19,701 nt of DNA, from assembly GCA_903930745.1 (NCBI GenBank), contig CAIYZX010000243.1, positions 1 through 19,701 on the forward strand. The letters run 5' to 3'. Each line of letters opens with the position of its first letter. Within the stretch, counting starts at the first letter, position 1. Position numbers and translations under genes: made by a program. Below are positions 1 through 7,579 of this stretch, one piece after another. This DNA comes from an uncultured Chloroflexota bacterium. Lineage in GTDB: Bacteria; Chloroflexota; Limnocylindria; Limnocylindrales; CSP1-4. The notes under the pieces were generated by a model. The model made no database searches, had not been told where the DNA came from, and worked only from the letters and a program-made list of their open reading frames with translations.

Positions 1-25
1 CCCGTCCGAGGCGGGGGCCGAGGGC

Positions 26-31
26 TAGAAT
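26..31 (+). promoter_or_regulatory. Candidate -10 box for mdh
   Basis: TAGAAT matches five of six bases of the TATAAT consensus in otherwise GC-rich DNA. It would start transcription near position 38 and give a leader of about 65 nt before the mdh ATG at 105. I see no convincing -35 box in the few bases available upstream. Confidence 0.4.
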
Positions 32-104
32 TCGGGCACAACCACCTCCCGTGGCGGCGCCCGTCCCGCGCCCCACCAACGGCACCCCGAGGAGCACGCA
101 CCGC

Positions 105-1034
105 ATGGCTCGCAACAAGGTCACCGTCATTGGAGGCGGCAACGTTGGCGCCACCGCCGCCCAGCGCATCGCCGAGGCCGGTCTCGCAGACGTCGTCCTC
201 GTGGACATCGTGGAGGGCATGCCCCAGGGCAAGGGCCTGGACCTCGCCGAGGCCGCGCCGGTCGTGGGCCACGACGCCTGCGTCATCGGCACCAACGACT
301 ACGCCGACACCGCGGGGTCGGACATCATCGTCGTGACCTCCGGCATCCCCCGCAAGCCCGGCATGAGCCGTGACGACCTCATCGCCACCAATGCCGGCAT
401 CGTGGGCGGCGTGGTGAAGGCCGCGGCGGCGGTCAGCCCGGACGCGATCATCATCGTGGTCACGAACCCGCTGGACGTGATGTGCCACGTCGCGATGGAG
501 GCCAGTGGCTTCCCGCGCGAGCGCGTCATCGGCATGGCGGGCGTCCTGGACAGCGCGCGCTTCCGCACCTTCATCGCGATGGAGCTTGGCGTCAGCGTCA
601 AGGACGTCCACGCGTTCGTCCTGGGCGGCCACGGCGACACGATGGTGCCGCTCAGCCGCTACAGCACCGTGGCGGGCGTGCCGATCACGGAGCTCCTCCC
701 GGCCGAGCGCGTCAAGGCGCTCGAGGACCGGACCGCCAACGGCGGCGCGGAGATCGTTGCGCTCCTCAAGACGGGCTCCGCCTTCTACGCGCCCGCCGCC
801 TCCACGTACGAGATGGTGGACGCCATCCTGCGCGACCGGAAGCGCGTCCTCCCCTGCGCCACCTACCTGCAGGGCGAGTTCGGCGTGGACGGCTACTTCG
901 TGGGCGTGCCGGTGGTCCTCGGCCGGACGGGCATGGAGCGCGTCTTCGAGATCAAGCTCACCGACGACGAGCAGGTCGCCTTCACGAAGAGCGTGAACGC
1001 GGTCAAGGAGCTGGTCGCCGCCCTGCCGAAGTGA
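105..1034 (+). CDS. mdh: Malate dehydrogenase (LDH-like type)
   Basis: NAD-dependent malate dehydrogenase, interconverting malate and oxaloacetate in the cytoplasmic TCA cycle; 309 aa, the normal length. Visible features are the GGGNVG nucleotide loop at residues 10-15, Asp34 after the second strand (NAD preference), the Arg83-Lys-Pro-Gly-Met-Ser-Arg89 substrate loop that marks malate rather than lactate dehydrogenases, Asp149 and Arg152, and the GGHGD motif with catalytic His176. The sequence strongly resembles the Chloroflexus-type enzyme as I remember it. I chose ATG 105 because GAGGAG at 89-94 lies 10 nt upstream and the protein then begins with the usual short tail before the first strand. 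The in-frame GTG at 51 would add 18 unlikely residues. The gene appears monocistronic, with its own -10 box and a downstream hairpin. Confidence 0.96.
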   Translation: MARNKVTVIGGGNVGATAAQRIAEAGLADVVLVDIVEGMPQGKGLDLAEAAPVVGHDACVIGTNDYADTAGSDIIVVTSGIPRKPGMSRDDLIATNAGIVGGVVKAAAAVSPDAIIIVVTNPLDVMCHVAMEASGFPRERVIGMAGVLDSARFRTFIAMELGVSVKDVHAFVLGGHGDTMVPLSRYSTVAGVPITELLPAERVKALEDRTANGGAEIVALLKTGSAFYAPAASTYEMVDAILRDRKRVLPCATYLQGEFGVDGYFVGVPVVLGRTGMERVFEIKLTDDEQVAFTKSVNAVKELVAALPK

Positions 1035-1075
1035 CCCGCGCGGGCCCACGGCGCCCGCCCTCTGACGAACCTCGC

Positions 1076-1107
1076 ATCGCCCGGCGCCGGCCTCCGGCCC
1101 GGGCGAT
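1076..1107 (+). terminator. GC-rich hairpin after mdh
   Basis: A 9-bp perfect stem (ATCGCCCGG with CCGGGCGAT) continues through a single bulged C into a further 5-bp GCCGG/CCGGC stem with a CCT loop. It lies 42 nt past the mdh stop. There is no T-tract, so termination would rest on the hairpin or on Rho. Confidence 0.5.
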
Positions 1108-1137
1108 CGCATGCATGTGCCCGTGACCCGGGTGTTC

Positions 1138-1159
1138 ACTCCCCCCCGAATGGGGGAGT
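1138..1159. promoter_or_regulatory. Inverted repeat, possible operator
   Basis: ACTCCCCC and GGGGGAGT form a perfect 8-bp inverted repeat separated by 6 nt. It lies between mdh and the first subtilase, about 64 nt upstream of a candidate -10 box. The arms are symmetric and not followed by T, which fits a dimeric-regulator site better than a terminator. No regulator gene is nearby. The rest of 1035-1297 holds the mdh hairpin, a second palindrome and the candidate -10. Confidence 0.35.
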
Positions 1160-1183
1160 ACTTCTGGTTACTGGACGCACCAC

Positions 1184-1199
1184 CCCGTGATCTCACGGG
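1184..1199. promoter_or_regulatory. 16-bp palindrome upstream of subtilase 1
   Basis: CCCGTGATCTCACGGG has 7-bp arms and a 2-nt centre, too tight for a good RNA hairpin and typical of a protein-binding site. It ends 98 nt before the protease start. A near copy (13 of 16 positions identical) occurs at 3510-3525, at almost the same distance upstream of the second subtilase. Confidence 0.4.
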
Positions 1200-1222
1200 T
1201 TCCCTATTCGCGGATGGCGGGA

Positions 1223-1228
1223 TACGAT
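1223..1228 (+). promoter_or_regulatory. Candidate -10 box for subtilase 1
   Basis: TACGAT lies about 70 nt upstream of the GTG start, just downstream of the 16-bp palindrome. The -35 position holds only a poor match (TTCCCT), so regulation through the palindrome would make sense. Support is by position and hexamer only. Confidence 0.3.
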
Positions 1229-1297
1229 CGCGCCAACGCCGGAGCAGTGGGCAACCTGTGCCCACGTCCATCTCCGGGTACCGGGAGGCAGCACATC

Positions 1298-3487
1298 GTG
1301 CGACACGGGAGACTCGCGATCGCCGTCGCGTTGAGCGCGGCGGTGGTTCTTGCAGCGCCCGCGGGCGCTGCCATCCGCAACGGCGCCCAGACGGACGCCA
1401 CCGGCACCAGGGTCACCCAGGACAAGGCCTTCGCCCTCGTCCAGCTGAAGGGCGCCCCGCTCGCCACCTACATCAAGACCAAGCCCGCCCAGGGCAAGAA
1501 GATCGACTTCACCTCCACGACCGTGAAGTCGTACAAGGCGCTCCTCGCCGCCACCCGCAACGACTTCAAGGCGTGGCTCCAGGCGAACTACCCCAAGGCC
1601 CAGGTGGTCAAGGGCTACGACCTCTCGCTGAACGCGGTGGCCGTGAAGCTCAACGGCACCACGCTGGCCCAGCTGCGCACCTCGCCGCTCGTGACGCGCG
1701 CGGAGCTGGAGGGGATCTACTACCCCACCGGCGACCCGGACCTTGACCTGATCAGCGCCACGGAGGGCTGGTCCGCCATCGGCGCCACCTCCGCCACGGC
1801 CGGTGAGGGCATCAAGGTGGGCGTCATCGACACGGGCATCGACACCGCGCACCCCTGCTTCGCCGACGCGGGCTACCCGGCGCACCTGCAGCTGGGCGAC
1901 AGGCGCTTCACCAACAACAAGGTGATCGTCGCCCGGGTCTTCAACAACAAGACACCCAGCCAGGGTTACACCGCCGAGGCCATCGGCGCCCACGGCACAC
2001 ACGTCGCCGGCACCATCGCCTGCAACTACGACACCGCGGCCACGGTTGATGGCGCCGCCGTCCCGCACGGCATCTCCGGCGTGGCGCCGCGCGCGCTGCT
2101 CGGCAACTACAACATCTTCCCGAAGGACATCGGGAACGCCCGCAGCGAGGACATCCTCAACGCGCTCGAGGCCGCCTACGTTGACGGCATGGACATCGTC
2201 AACATGAGCCTCGGTGGTGGCGCCAACGGCATCCAGGACCTGCTCACGGTCGCCGTGGACAACCTGGACCAGGCCAACATGATCTCCGCCGTGGCAGCGG
2301 GCAACAGCGGGCCCGGCCACTACACCGTCGAGTCTCCCGGCTCCGCATCCCGCGCTCTGACCGCGGGCGCGGCATCCGTGAACCACTCCATCGCCCTGCC
2401 GGTCAGCGCCGGTGCCGCAGCCACGTCCGGTGTCCTCGGAGACTTCGGCGTCCCCTCCTGGCCGCTCACCGGCACGCTCCGCGTGCTCTCCGGGACGGGC
2501 GTGTCCGGGCTCAATCTCGCCTGCTCCGCCCTCGCGCCCGCCGCGTCCGCCGACAGCATCGCGCTGATCCAGCGCGGCGTCTGCGACTTCTCGCTCAAGG
2601 CGTACAACGCCCAGCAGGCCGGCTACAAGGCCGCCATCGTGGTCAACCGCCTGCCCGGCGCCCCCATCTCCATGGGCAAGGGTGCCGCGCCCACGGATCC
2701 CACGATCCCGGCGCTGATGATCAGCATGGACGCCGCCGACGCCTTCAAGGCCGAGAACGGCAGTGCGGTCACCGTTGGCTCCCCCTCCTACACGTACCCT
2801 TACTTCACGGCCGACGTGATGGCCGACTTCAGCAGCCAGGGCCCCACGGACGTTGACTTCCGCGTGAAGCCGGACGTCGTCGCCCCCGGCGTGAACGTCC
2901 TCTCGTCCGTGCCGGTCGCCGAGTGCGACGGCGCCCCGTGCTTCGCGTTCTACCAGGGCACCTCGATGGCCACGCCGCACCTCGCGGGCGTCGCGGCGAT
3001 CGTCAAGCAGGGCCACCCCGGCTGGTCCGCCTGGCAGATCCGCTCGGCCGTCGTGAACACGGCCGATTTGGGCACGCTCACCAAGTACACCCTTGACGGC
3101 TCCGCGACGGACGTGAACCTCACCGGCGCAGGCCGCGTGAACGTGGCGTCCGCGGTGGGTGCCACGGCCCTCCTTGACCCGGTCAGCGTCAGCTTCGGCG
3201 CCACGCCGTCCGGCTCCGGCGTCACCAAGGCCGTGACGGTTCGTGTCGTCAACGGCGGCAGCGCCGAGGCCACGTGGACCGTCGCCATCGCCGGCGCGTC
3301 CGGCAGCGGCGTCTCGTTCACCACCAGCGTGCACACGATCACCGTCGCCGCGGGCGCCAGCGCCTCCTTCGACGTGATCGCCACCTTCGGCAAGGCGGCC
3401 CCGGCCGGCGACAAGCAGGCCTGGCTCGTTGTCTCCGACGACGCGGGGGCCGTGGCACACGCCGCGGTCTACGCCTTCGTCAAGTAA
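1298..3487 (+). CDS. Secreted subtilisin-family serine protease (S8) with PA domain
   Basis: Predicted extracellular serine endopeptidase, 729 aa. Residues 1-25 form a Sec signal peptide (basic start, hydrophobic core, AGAA cleavage region). Residues about 40-145 look like an I9-type inhibitory propeptide. The catalytic domain has Asp178 in VIDTG, His232 in HGTHVAG, oxyanion Asn336 in AAGNSGP and nucleophile Ser556 in GTSMATPH. A protease-associated (PA) domain is inserted at roughly 400-490, and residues about 625-729 form a beta-rich C-terminal domain. No sortase motif or C-terminal membrane anchor is present, so release is likely. I chose GTG 1298 because GGGAGG lies at 1283-1288 with a 9-nt spacer and the signal peptide begins there; the in-frame start at 1187 would bury the signal peptide. 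Tandem with a second S8 gene. Confidence 0.9.
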   Translation: MRHGRLAIAVALSAAVVLAAPAGAAIRNGAQTDATGTRVTQDKAFALVQLKGAPLATYIKTKPAQGKKIDFTSTTVKSYKALLAATRNDFKAWLQANYPKAQVVKGYDLSLNAVAVKLNGTTLAQLRTSPLVTRAELEGIYYPTGDPDLDLISATEGWSAIGATSATAGEGIKVGVIDTGIDTAHPCFADAGYPAHLQLGDRRFTNNKVIVARVFNNKTPSQGYTAEAIGAHGTHVAGTIACNYDTAATVDGAAVPHGISGVAPRALLGNYNIFPKDIGNARSEDILNALEAAYVDGMDIVNMSLGGGANGIQDLLTVAVDNLDQANMISAVAAGNSGPGHYTVESPGSASRALTAGAASVNHSIALPVSAGAAATSGVLGDFGVPSWPLTGTLRVLSGTGVSGLNLACSALAPAASADSIALIQRGVCDFSLKAYNAQQAGYKAAIVVNRLPGAPISMGKGAAPTDPTIPALMISMDAADAFKAENGSAVTVGSPSYTYPYFTADVMADFSSQGPTDVDFRVKPDVVAPGVNVLSSVPVAECDGAPCFAFYQGTSMATPHLAGVAAIVKQGHPGWSAWQIRSAVVNTADLGTLTKYTLDGSATDVNLTGAGRVNVASAVGATALLDPVSVSFGATPSGSGVTKAVTVRVVNGGSAEATWTVAIAGASGSGVSFTTSVHTITVAAGASASFDVIATFGKAAPAGDKQAWLVVSDDAGAVAHAAVYAFVK

Positions 3488-3509
3488 CCCTGCGCACCAA
3501 GCGGACGGT

Positions 3510-3525
3510 CCCGTGACACCACGGG
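3510..3525. promoter_or_regulatory. 16-bp palindrome upstream of subtilase 2
   Basis: CCCGTGACACCACGGG has 6-bp arms around 4 nt and shares 13 of 16 bases with the palindrome at 1184-1199. It lies 22 nt after the subtilase 1 stop and 106 nt before the subtilase 2 start. It could be a shared operator or a small terminator hairpin for the first gene; the conserved copy upstream favours the operator reading. Confidence 0.35.
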
Positions 3526-3540
3526 GCCGCCCGCGGCGAA

Positions 3541-3562
3541 CGGCGGGTCGTCACGCCCGCCG
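3541..3562 (+). terminator. Hairpin between the two subtilase genes
   Basis: CGGCGGG and CCCGCCG form a perfect 7-bp stem with an 8-nt loop, 53 nt past the subtilase 1 stop. No T-tract follows. It may be a weak terminator or a leader structure for subtilase 2. Confidence 0.25.
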
Positions 3563-3631
3563 TGACAGAGGAGGAGGGGCCGGGCGCCGGGAGGCGCGCG
3601 ACCCTGCATTGGGCACTGCCCTGGGAGGACC

Positions 3632-6553
3632 ATGAACCGGAGGCTCCTGGCACTTGCCGGATCCGCATTGCTGCTCGCAGCGATGCTCCCGGCACCGGCC
3701 GTTGCGCAGCCGCGCGCCGGCCAGTTCACGAAGGCCGGCAACTACATCGTCGAGCTTTCGGACATGCCCGTGGTCGCCTATGCGGGCGGCATCAAGGGCC
3801 TCAAGGCGACGGCCCCCAAGGCGGGCCAGAAGATCGACCCGCTCGGCGCGGACGTGGTTGCCTACGCGGACTACCTCAAGGGCAAGCACAACGGCATCCT
3901 GAACGCCGCCGGCGGCAGGAAGACGTACGACTACATCTACACCTACAACGGCTTCGCGGCCCGTCTTACGGCGGAGCAGGCGAACCGCATCGCCCGGATG
4001 CCCGGCGTCAACGCCGTCGTCCCCGACGAGCTCCGCGAGGCGGACACCTCGTCGACCCCGTCGTTCCTTGGGCTCAACGCCCCCGGCGGCCTGTGGGAAC
4101 AGCTCGGCGGCGTGGGCTCCGCGGGCGAGGGGATCATCATCGGCATCATCGACACCGGCATCTGGCCGGAGTCACTGAGCTTCTCGGACCGGACCGGCCT
4201 CAACGGCAACGCCTCCAAGGACGGCAAGCTCGCGTACCAGCAGATCCCGGGCTGGCACGGCAAGTGCACCCCGGGCGAGGCGTTCCCGGCCTCCTCCTGC
4301 AACCAGAAGCTGATCGGCGCCCAGTGGTTCAACGCCGCGTTCGGCGGTGACGCCGCCGCCAAGGAGGCGATGCCCTGGGAGTTCATGTCCGCTCGTGACT
4401 TCGGCGGCCATGGCACGCACACCGCGTCCACCTCGGGCGGCAACGCCAACACTCCCACCACCGGCGCCGCGTCGGCGTTCGGGGCCATCAGCGGCATCGC
4501 GCCGCGCGCCCGGATCGCCGCCTACAAGGCCCTCTGGGAGGTCGCGCCCGGCCAGGGCAGCGGCTACACCGAGGACCTCGTCGCGGCGATCGACCAAGCC
4601 GTCGCGGACGGCGTGGACGTCATCAACTACTCCATCAGCGGCACGAGCACGAACTTCCGTGACCCGGTGGAGATCTCGTTCCTGTTCGCGGCGGCCGCCA
4701 ACATCTTCGTGGCCGAGTCCGCCGGCAACAGCGGCCCCACCACGTCCACCGTCGCCCACCCGGCGCCCTGGACCACCACGGTGGCCGCGGGCACGCACAA
4801 CCGCAACGGCGTGGGCTTCGTGACCCTGGGCAACGGCGCAACCTACTGGGGCGCGTCCGTCTCCACCAAGGAGGTCACGGCCTCGTTCATCGACGCCGAG
4901 GCCGCTGCCCTCCCGGGCGCGGATCCCACGGCCGTGCGGCTCTGCTTCTCGGCCGAGTCTGCGGGTGCCCCGCAGCTTGACCCGGCGAAGGTTGCCGGCA
5001 AGATCGTCCTGTGCGATCGCGGCAGCAACGCCCGCGTGGACAAGTCCCTTGCCGTGGCCGAGGCCGGTGGCGTGGGCATGGTCCTCGTGAACACCAGCTC
5101 CAACTCGCTCAACGGCGACTTCCACTCCGTCCCCACCGTGCACCTGCAGAACACCGACCGCGCCGCCGTCAAGGCGTACGCGGCCGAGGCGGACGCCACG
5201 GCGACGATCAGCAAGTCCGTCATGGACTACAGCACCCCGGCGCCGTTCACGGCGACCTTCTCCTCCCGCGGCCCGCTCAACGCGTCCGCGGACCTGCTCA
5301 AGCCGGACATCATCGCCCCCGGCCAGGACATCCTCGCCGCGGTTGCGCCGCCAGGCAACGGCGGGCGTGACTTCGATCTCTACAGCGGCACCTCGATGTC
5401 CAGCCCGCACGTGGCCGGCCTCGCGGCGCTCCTCAAGGATCTCCATCCCACGTGGACCGTGGCGATGATCAAGTCCTCGCTGATGACCAGCGCGGGCGAC
5501 GTCCTCGACGGGCCGAACACCAACCCGCTCGTCATCTTCCGCCAGGGCGCGGGCCACGTGGCCCCGAACCGGGCGGCTGACCCGGGCCTCGTGTTCAACA
5601 ACGGCATGACGGACTGGCTGGGCTTCCTCTGCGGCACGCAGCTGGCGTCCTCCTACTGCACCAGCCGGGGCATCCCGGTGGTCAAGCCGTCCGACTTCAA
5701 CGGCGCGTCCATCGCGATCGGCTCGCTGGCCGGCACCCGCACGGTCACCCGCACGGTCACGAACGTTGGAGCGGCGGCCACCTACACCGTCTCGACCGCC
5801 GGCTTCTCCGGCATCGACGTCTCCTTCTCCCCGTCCACCTTCACGCTGGCCCGGGGCGCGAAGAAGACCATCCAGATCACCTTCACCCGCACCTCCGCGG
5901 ACCTGAACGCGTACACCGGCGGCCAGATCACCTGGTCCGACGGCAGCCACAACGTCCGCATCCCGGCCGTCGTCCGCCCGGTCGCCCTCGCGGCGCCCTC
6001 CCAGGCATCCGGCTCCTACAACGTGACCTTCGGCTACACCGGTGACTTCACCGCCACGGCCCGCGGTCTCGTCCCGGCCCAGACCTGGAACGACACCATC
6101 GCCACCGGCCAGCAGCACGAGTTCGAGGTGACGGTCCCGGCCGGATCCACGTACGCGCGCTTCTCGCTCTTCGACAGCACCACCACCCCCGGCACGGACC
6201 TGGACCTCTACGTGTTCAACGCGGGCGGCACCCAGGTTGGCTACAGCGCCGGTGGGACCTCCGCCGAGGAGGTCAACCTGCTCAACCCGGCCGCAGGAAC
6301 CTACACCGTCGTCATTGACGGCTACGGCACGGCCAGCCCCACCTCTGCGTACACGCTCTTCGCGTGGGCGCTGGGAACGGCTGACGAGGGCAACATGGCG
6401 GTCACCGCTCCGGCGAGCGCCACGCTCGGCAGCACCGGCTCCGTCTCGCTCTCGTTCAGCGGTCTGACCGCGGGCGTCAAGTACCTCGGCTCCGTCGCCT
6501 ACGGCGGCGCGGCCGGCATGCCCAACCCCACGATCATCCGCGTCGACCCGTAA
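3632..6553 (+). CDS. Secreted subtilase (S8) with PA, Fn3-like and pre-peptidase C-terminal domains
   Basis: Predicted extracellular serine protease, 973 aa, resembling cucumisin-type subtilases. In order: signal peptide 1-25 (ends AVA-Q); I9-type propeptide about 36-137; catalytic domain with Asp174 (IIDTG), His260 (HGTHT), Asn366 (SAGNSGP) and Ser588 (GTSMSSPH); an inserted PA domain about 430-525; a subtilase Fn3-like domain about 690-785; and a PPC-like beta domain about 800-915 containing TDLDLYVF and YTVVIDGYG. The last 55 residues form another Ser/Gly-rich beta segment. ATG 3632 starts the signal peptide. GGAGG at 3624-3628 gives a short 3-nt spacer, matched by the aminotransferase gene in this window. 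Probably a diverged duplicate of the preceding gene, since both have the same propeptide-catalytic-PA plan. Confidence 0.92.
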   Translation: MNRRLLALAGSALLLAAMLPAPAVAQPRAGQFTKAGNYIVELSDMPVVAYAGGIKGLKATAPKAGQKIDPLGADVVAYADYLKGKHNGILNAAGGRKTYDYIYTYNGFAARLTAEQANRIARMPGVNAVVPDELREADTSSTPSFLGLNAPGGLWEQLGGVGSAGEGIIIGIIDTGIWPESLSFSDRTGLNGNASKDGKLAYQQIPGWHGKCTPGEAFPASSCNQKLIGAQWFNAAFGGDAAAKEAMPWEFMSARDFGGHGTHTASTSGGNANTPTTGAASAFGAISGIAPRARIAAYKALWEVAPGQGSGYTEDLVAAIDQAVADGVDVINYSISGTSTNFRDPVEISFLFAAAANIFVAESAGNSGPTTSTVAHPAPWTTTVAAGTHNRNGVGFVTLGNGATYWGASVSTKEVTASFIDAEAAALPGADPTAVRLCFSAESAGAPQLDPAKVAGKIVLCDRGSNARVDKSLAVAEAGGVGMVLVNTSSNSLNGDFHSVPTVHLQNTDRAAVKAYAAEADATATISKSVMDYSTPAPFTATFSSRGPLNASADLLKPDIIAPGQDILAAVAPPGNGGRDFDLYSGTSMSSPHVAGLAALLKDLHPTWTVAMIKSSLMTSAGDVLDGPNTNPLVIFRQGAGHVAPNRAADPGLVFNNGMTDWLGFLCGTQLASSYCTSRGIPVVKPSDFNGASIAIGSLAGTRTVTRTVTNVGAAATYTVSTAGFSGIDVSFSPSTFTLARGAKKTIQITFTRTSADLNAYTGGQITWSDGSHNVRIPAVVRPVALAAPSQASGSYNVTFGYTGDFTATARGLVPAQTWNDTIATGQQHEFEVTVPAGSTYARFSLFDSTTTPGTDLDLYVFNAGGTQVGYSAGGTSAEEVNLLNPAAGTYTVVIDGYGTASPTSAYTLFAWALGTADEGNMAVTAPASATLGSTGSVSLSFSGLTAGVKYLGSVAYGGAAGMPNPTIIRVDP

Positions 6554-6598
6554 CCATCGCGGCCCGCGGCTCCGCCGCCGGCCCAACGCTGCACCTCC

Positions 6599-6630
6599 GA
6601 ACGACCCCCGGCGCAGGCCGGGGGTCGTTC
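6599..6630 (+). terminator. Strong terminator hairpin after the subtilases
   Basis: A perfect 14-bp stem (left arm 6599-6612, right arm 6617-6630) with a GCAG tetraloop lies 45 nt past the subtilase 2 stop. Only scattered T follows, but the stem is very stable. It separates the protease pair from the next gene. Confidence 0.8.
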
Positions 6631-6667
6631 CACGTCCGGGGGAGGACGTCGTAGGGCCCCGGCGCGG

Positions 6668-6673
6668 TAGACT
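6668..6673 (+). promoter_or_regulatory. -10 box placed for leaderless transcription
   Basis: TAGACT ends 9 nt before the GTG start at 6683, and no Shine-Dalgarno sequence lies between. This spacing puts the transcript start at or next to the start codon, as in the leaderless genes common in GC-rich Gram-positive and Chloroflexota genomes. Confidence 0.5.
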
Positions 6674-6682
6674 GCCGGAACC

Positions 6683-7579
6683 GTGCCCGTCCTGCTCCAC
6701 GCCCACCCGGCCATCGGCTTCATCTACGACCCGGTCCTCCTGATCGGCGGTGTCGCCGTCCGCGCCGAGGTCGTGGGTGCGGTGCTGGCCATCGCCCTGG
6801 GCATCGTGGCGGCGGCGATCATGGCGGGCGGCACGCCCATCCGCCTCGAGCACCCTGCGCGCTGGTTTGACGAGGCGTCAGGCGAGCTGAACCACCTGCG
6901 CCGCGACGACCTGCTCTACATCACGGTCGCCGCCTTCCCGGGCGCGGTGGTGGGCGGGCGGCTGGGCTATGCGCTGATCCACCTGGACTACTTCACCGCC
7001 AACCCCGGGCTCCTCTGGGACATTGGCCATGGCGGATTCGAGCTGGCGCTTGGGGTGGTGGGCGGCGTCGTGACCGCCGCCATCGTAGCCGGGCTGCTGG
7101 GCGCTCCTCTTGGACGCTGGCTCCACGCGCTGATCCTGCCGCTGCTGCTCACGCTGGCCGTGGCGAAGCTGGCGATGGCGTCCGGTGGCGCCGGACAGGG
7201 CGTGCCGTTCGATGGCGACTGGGCCACCTCCTACCTGGGTGACGGTCCCTGGGACTCGCTCGCCCCGGCCATCCCGTCACACCCCGCGCAGCTCTACGAG
7301 GCCGCCGCCACAGGGCTTGTCGCGCTGGTGCTGCTCGTGCTGATGGCGGCGCGTCGCTTCAACCGCCGGAACGGCGCGGCGTTCCTCCTCGGGATCACGC
7401 TCTGGGCCATCGCGCGTGCGGCCGTCGCGAGCCTCTGGCGGGACCCCGTTGTGGCCGCCGGCCTGCGGATGGAGCAGCTGGTCTGCATCGCCATCGCGTT
7501 CCTGGCAGGCCTTGCGCTCGTGATCGTGGTGGGCCTGGGCATCGCTCGCCGCATGGACGGCGCGGAGACGTCCGCCTAG
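6683..7579 (+). CDS. Lgt-like multispanning membrane protein (prolipoprotein diacylglyceryl transferase family, divergent)
   Basis: Integral membrane protein of 298 aa with about seven hydrophobic spans. Family resemblance rests on GGRLGYAL at 91-98, the Gly-rich segment 117-128, HPAQLYE at 200-206 and the final WRDP...LRMEQL pattern at about 252-266. True Lgt transfers diacylglycerol from phosphatidylglycerol to the lipobox cysteine of prolipoproteins. Here the essential His of the GGMSFHGG motif is replaced (the segment reads GGFELALGVVGG), the R-x-x-N motif before the third conserved block is missing, and the Glu four residues after the late Arg (Arg245) is Ala. Conventional Lgt activity is therefore doubtful. 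GTG 6683 has no ribosome-binding site, and a -10 box directly upstream suggests leaderless expression. It is convergent with the alcohol dehydrogenase gene, sharing CTAG. Confidence 0.75.
   Translation: MPVLLHAHPAIGFIYDPVLLIGGVAVRAEVVGAVLAIALGIVAAAIMAGGTPIRLEHPARWFDEASGELNHLRRDDLLYITVAAFPGAVVGGRLGYALIHLDYFTANPGLLWDIGHGGFELALGVVGGVVTAAIVAGLLGAPLGRWLHALILPLLLTLAVAKLAMASGGAGQGVPFDGDWATSYLGDGPWDSLAPAIPSHPAQLYEAAATGLVALVLLVLMAARRFNRRNGAAFLLGITLWAIARAAVASLWRDPVVAAGLRMEQLVCIAIAFLAGLALVIVVGLGIARRMDGAETSA

Noticed and set aside
51..104. GTG 51 as the mdh start
   Set aside because: It adds 18 Pro/Arg-rich residues with no ribosome-binding site, whereas ATG 105 has GAGGAG at 10 nt.
1193..3460. 755-aa open frame on the minus strand opposite subtilase 1
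   Set aside because: Composition is Gly/Arg/Val/His/Asp-rich with no recognisable motif. It is the mirror of a strongly coding plus-strand frame with an intact catalytic triad, a usual effect of high GC.
4172..6853. 893-aa open frame on the minus strand opposite subtilase 2
   Set aside because: Low-complexity Arg/Gly/Asp/Ala composition and no domain. It runs through the perfect terminator at 6599-6630 and into the next gene.
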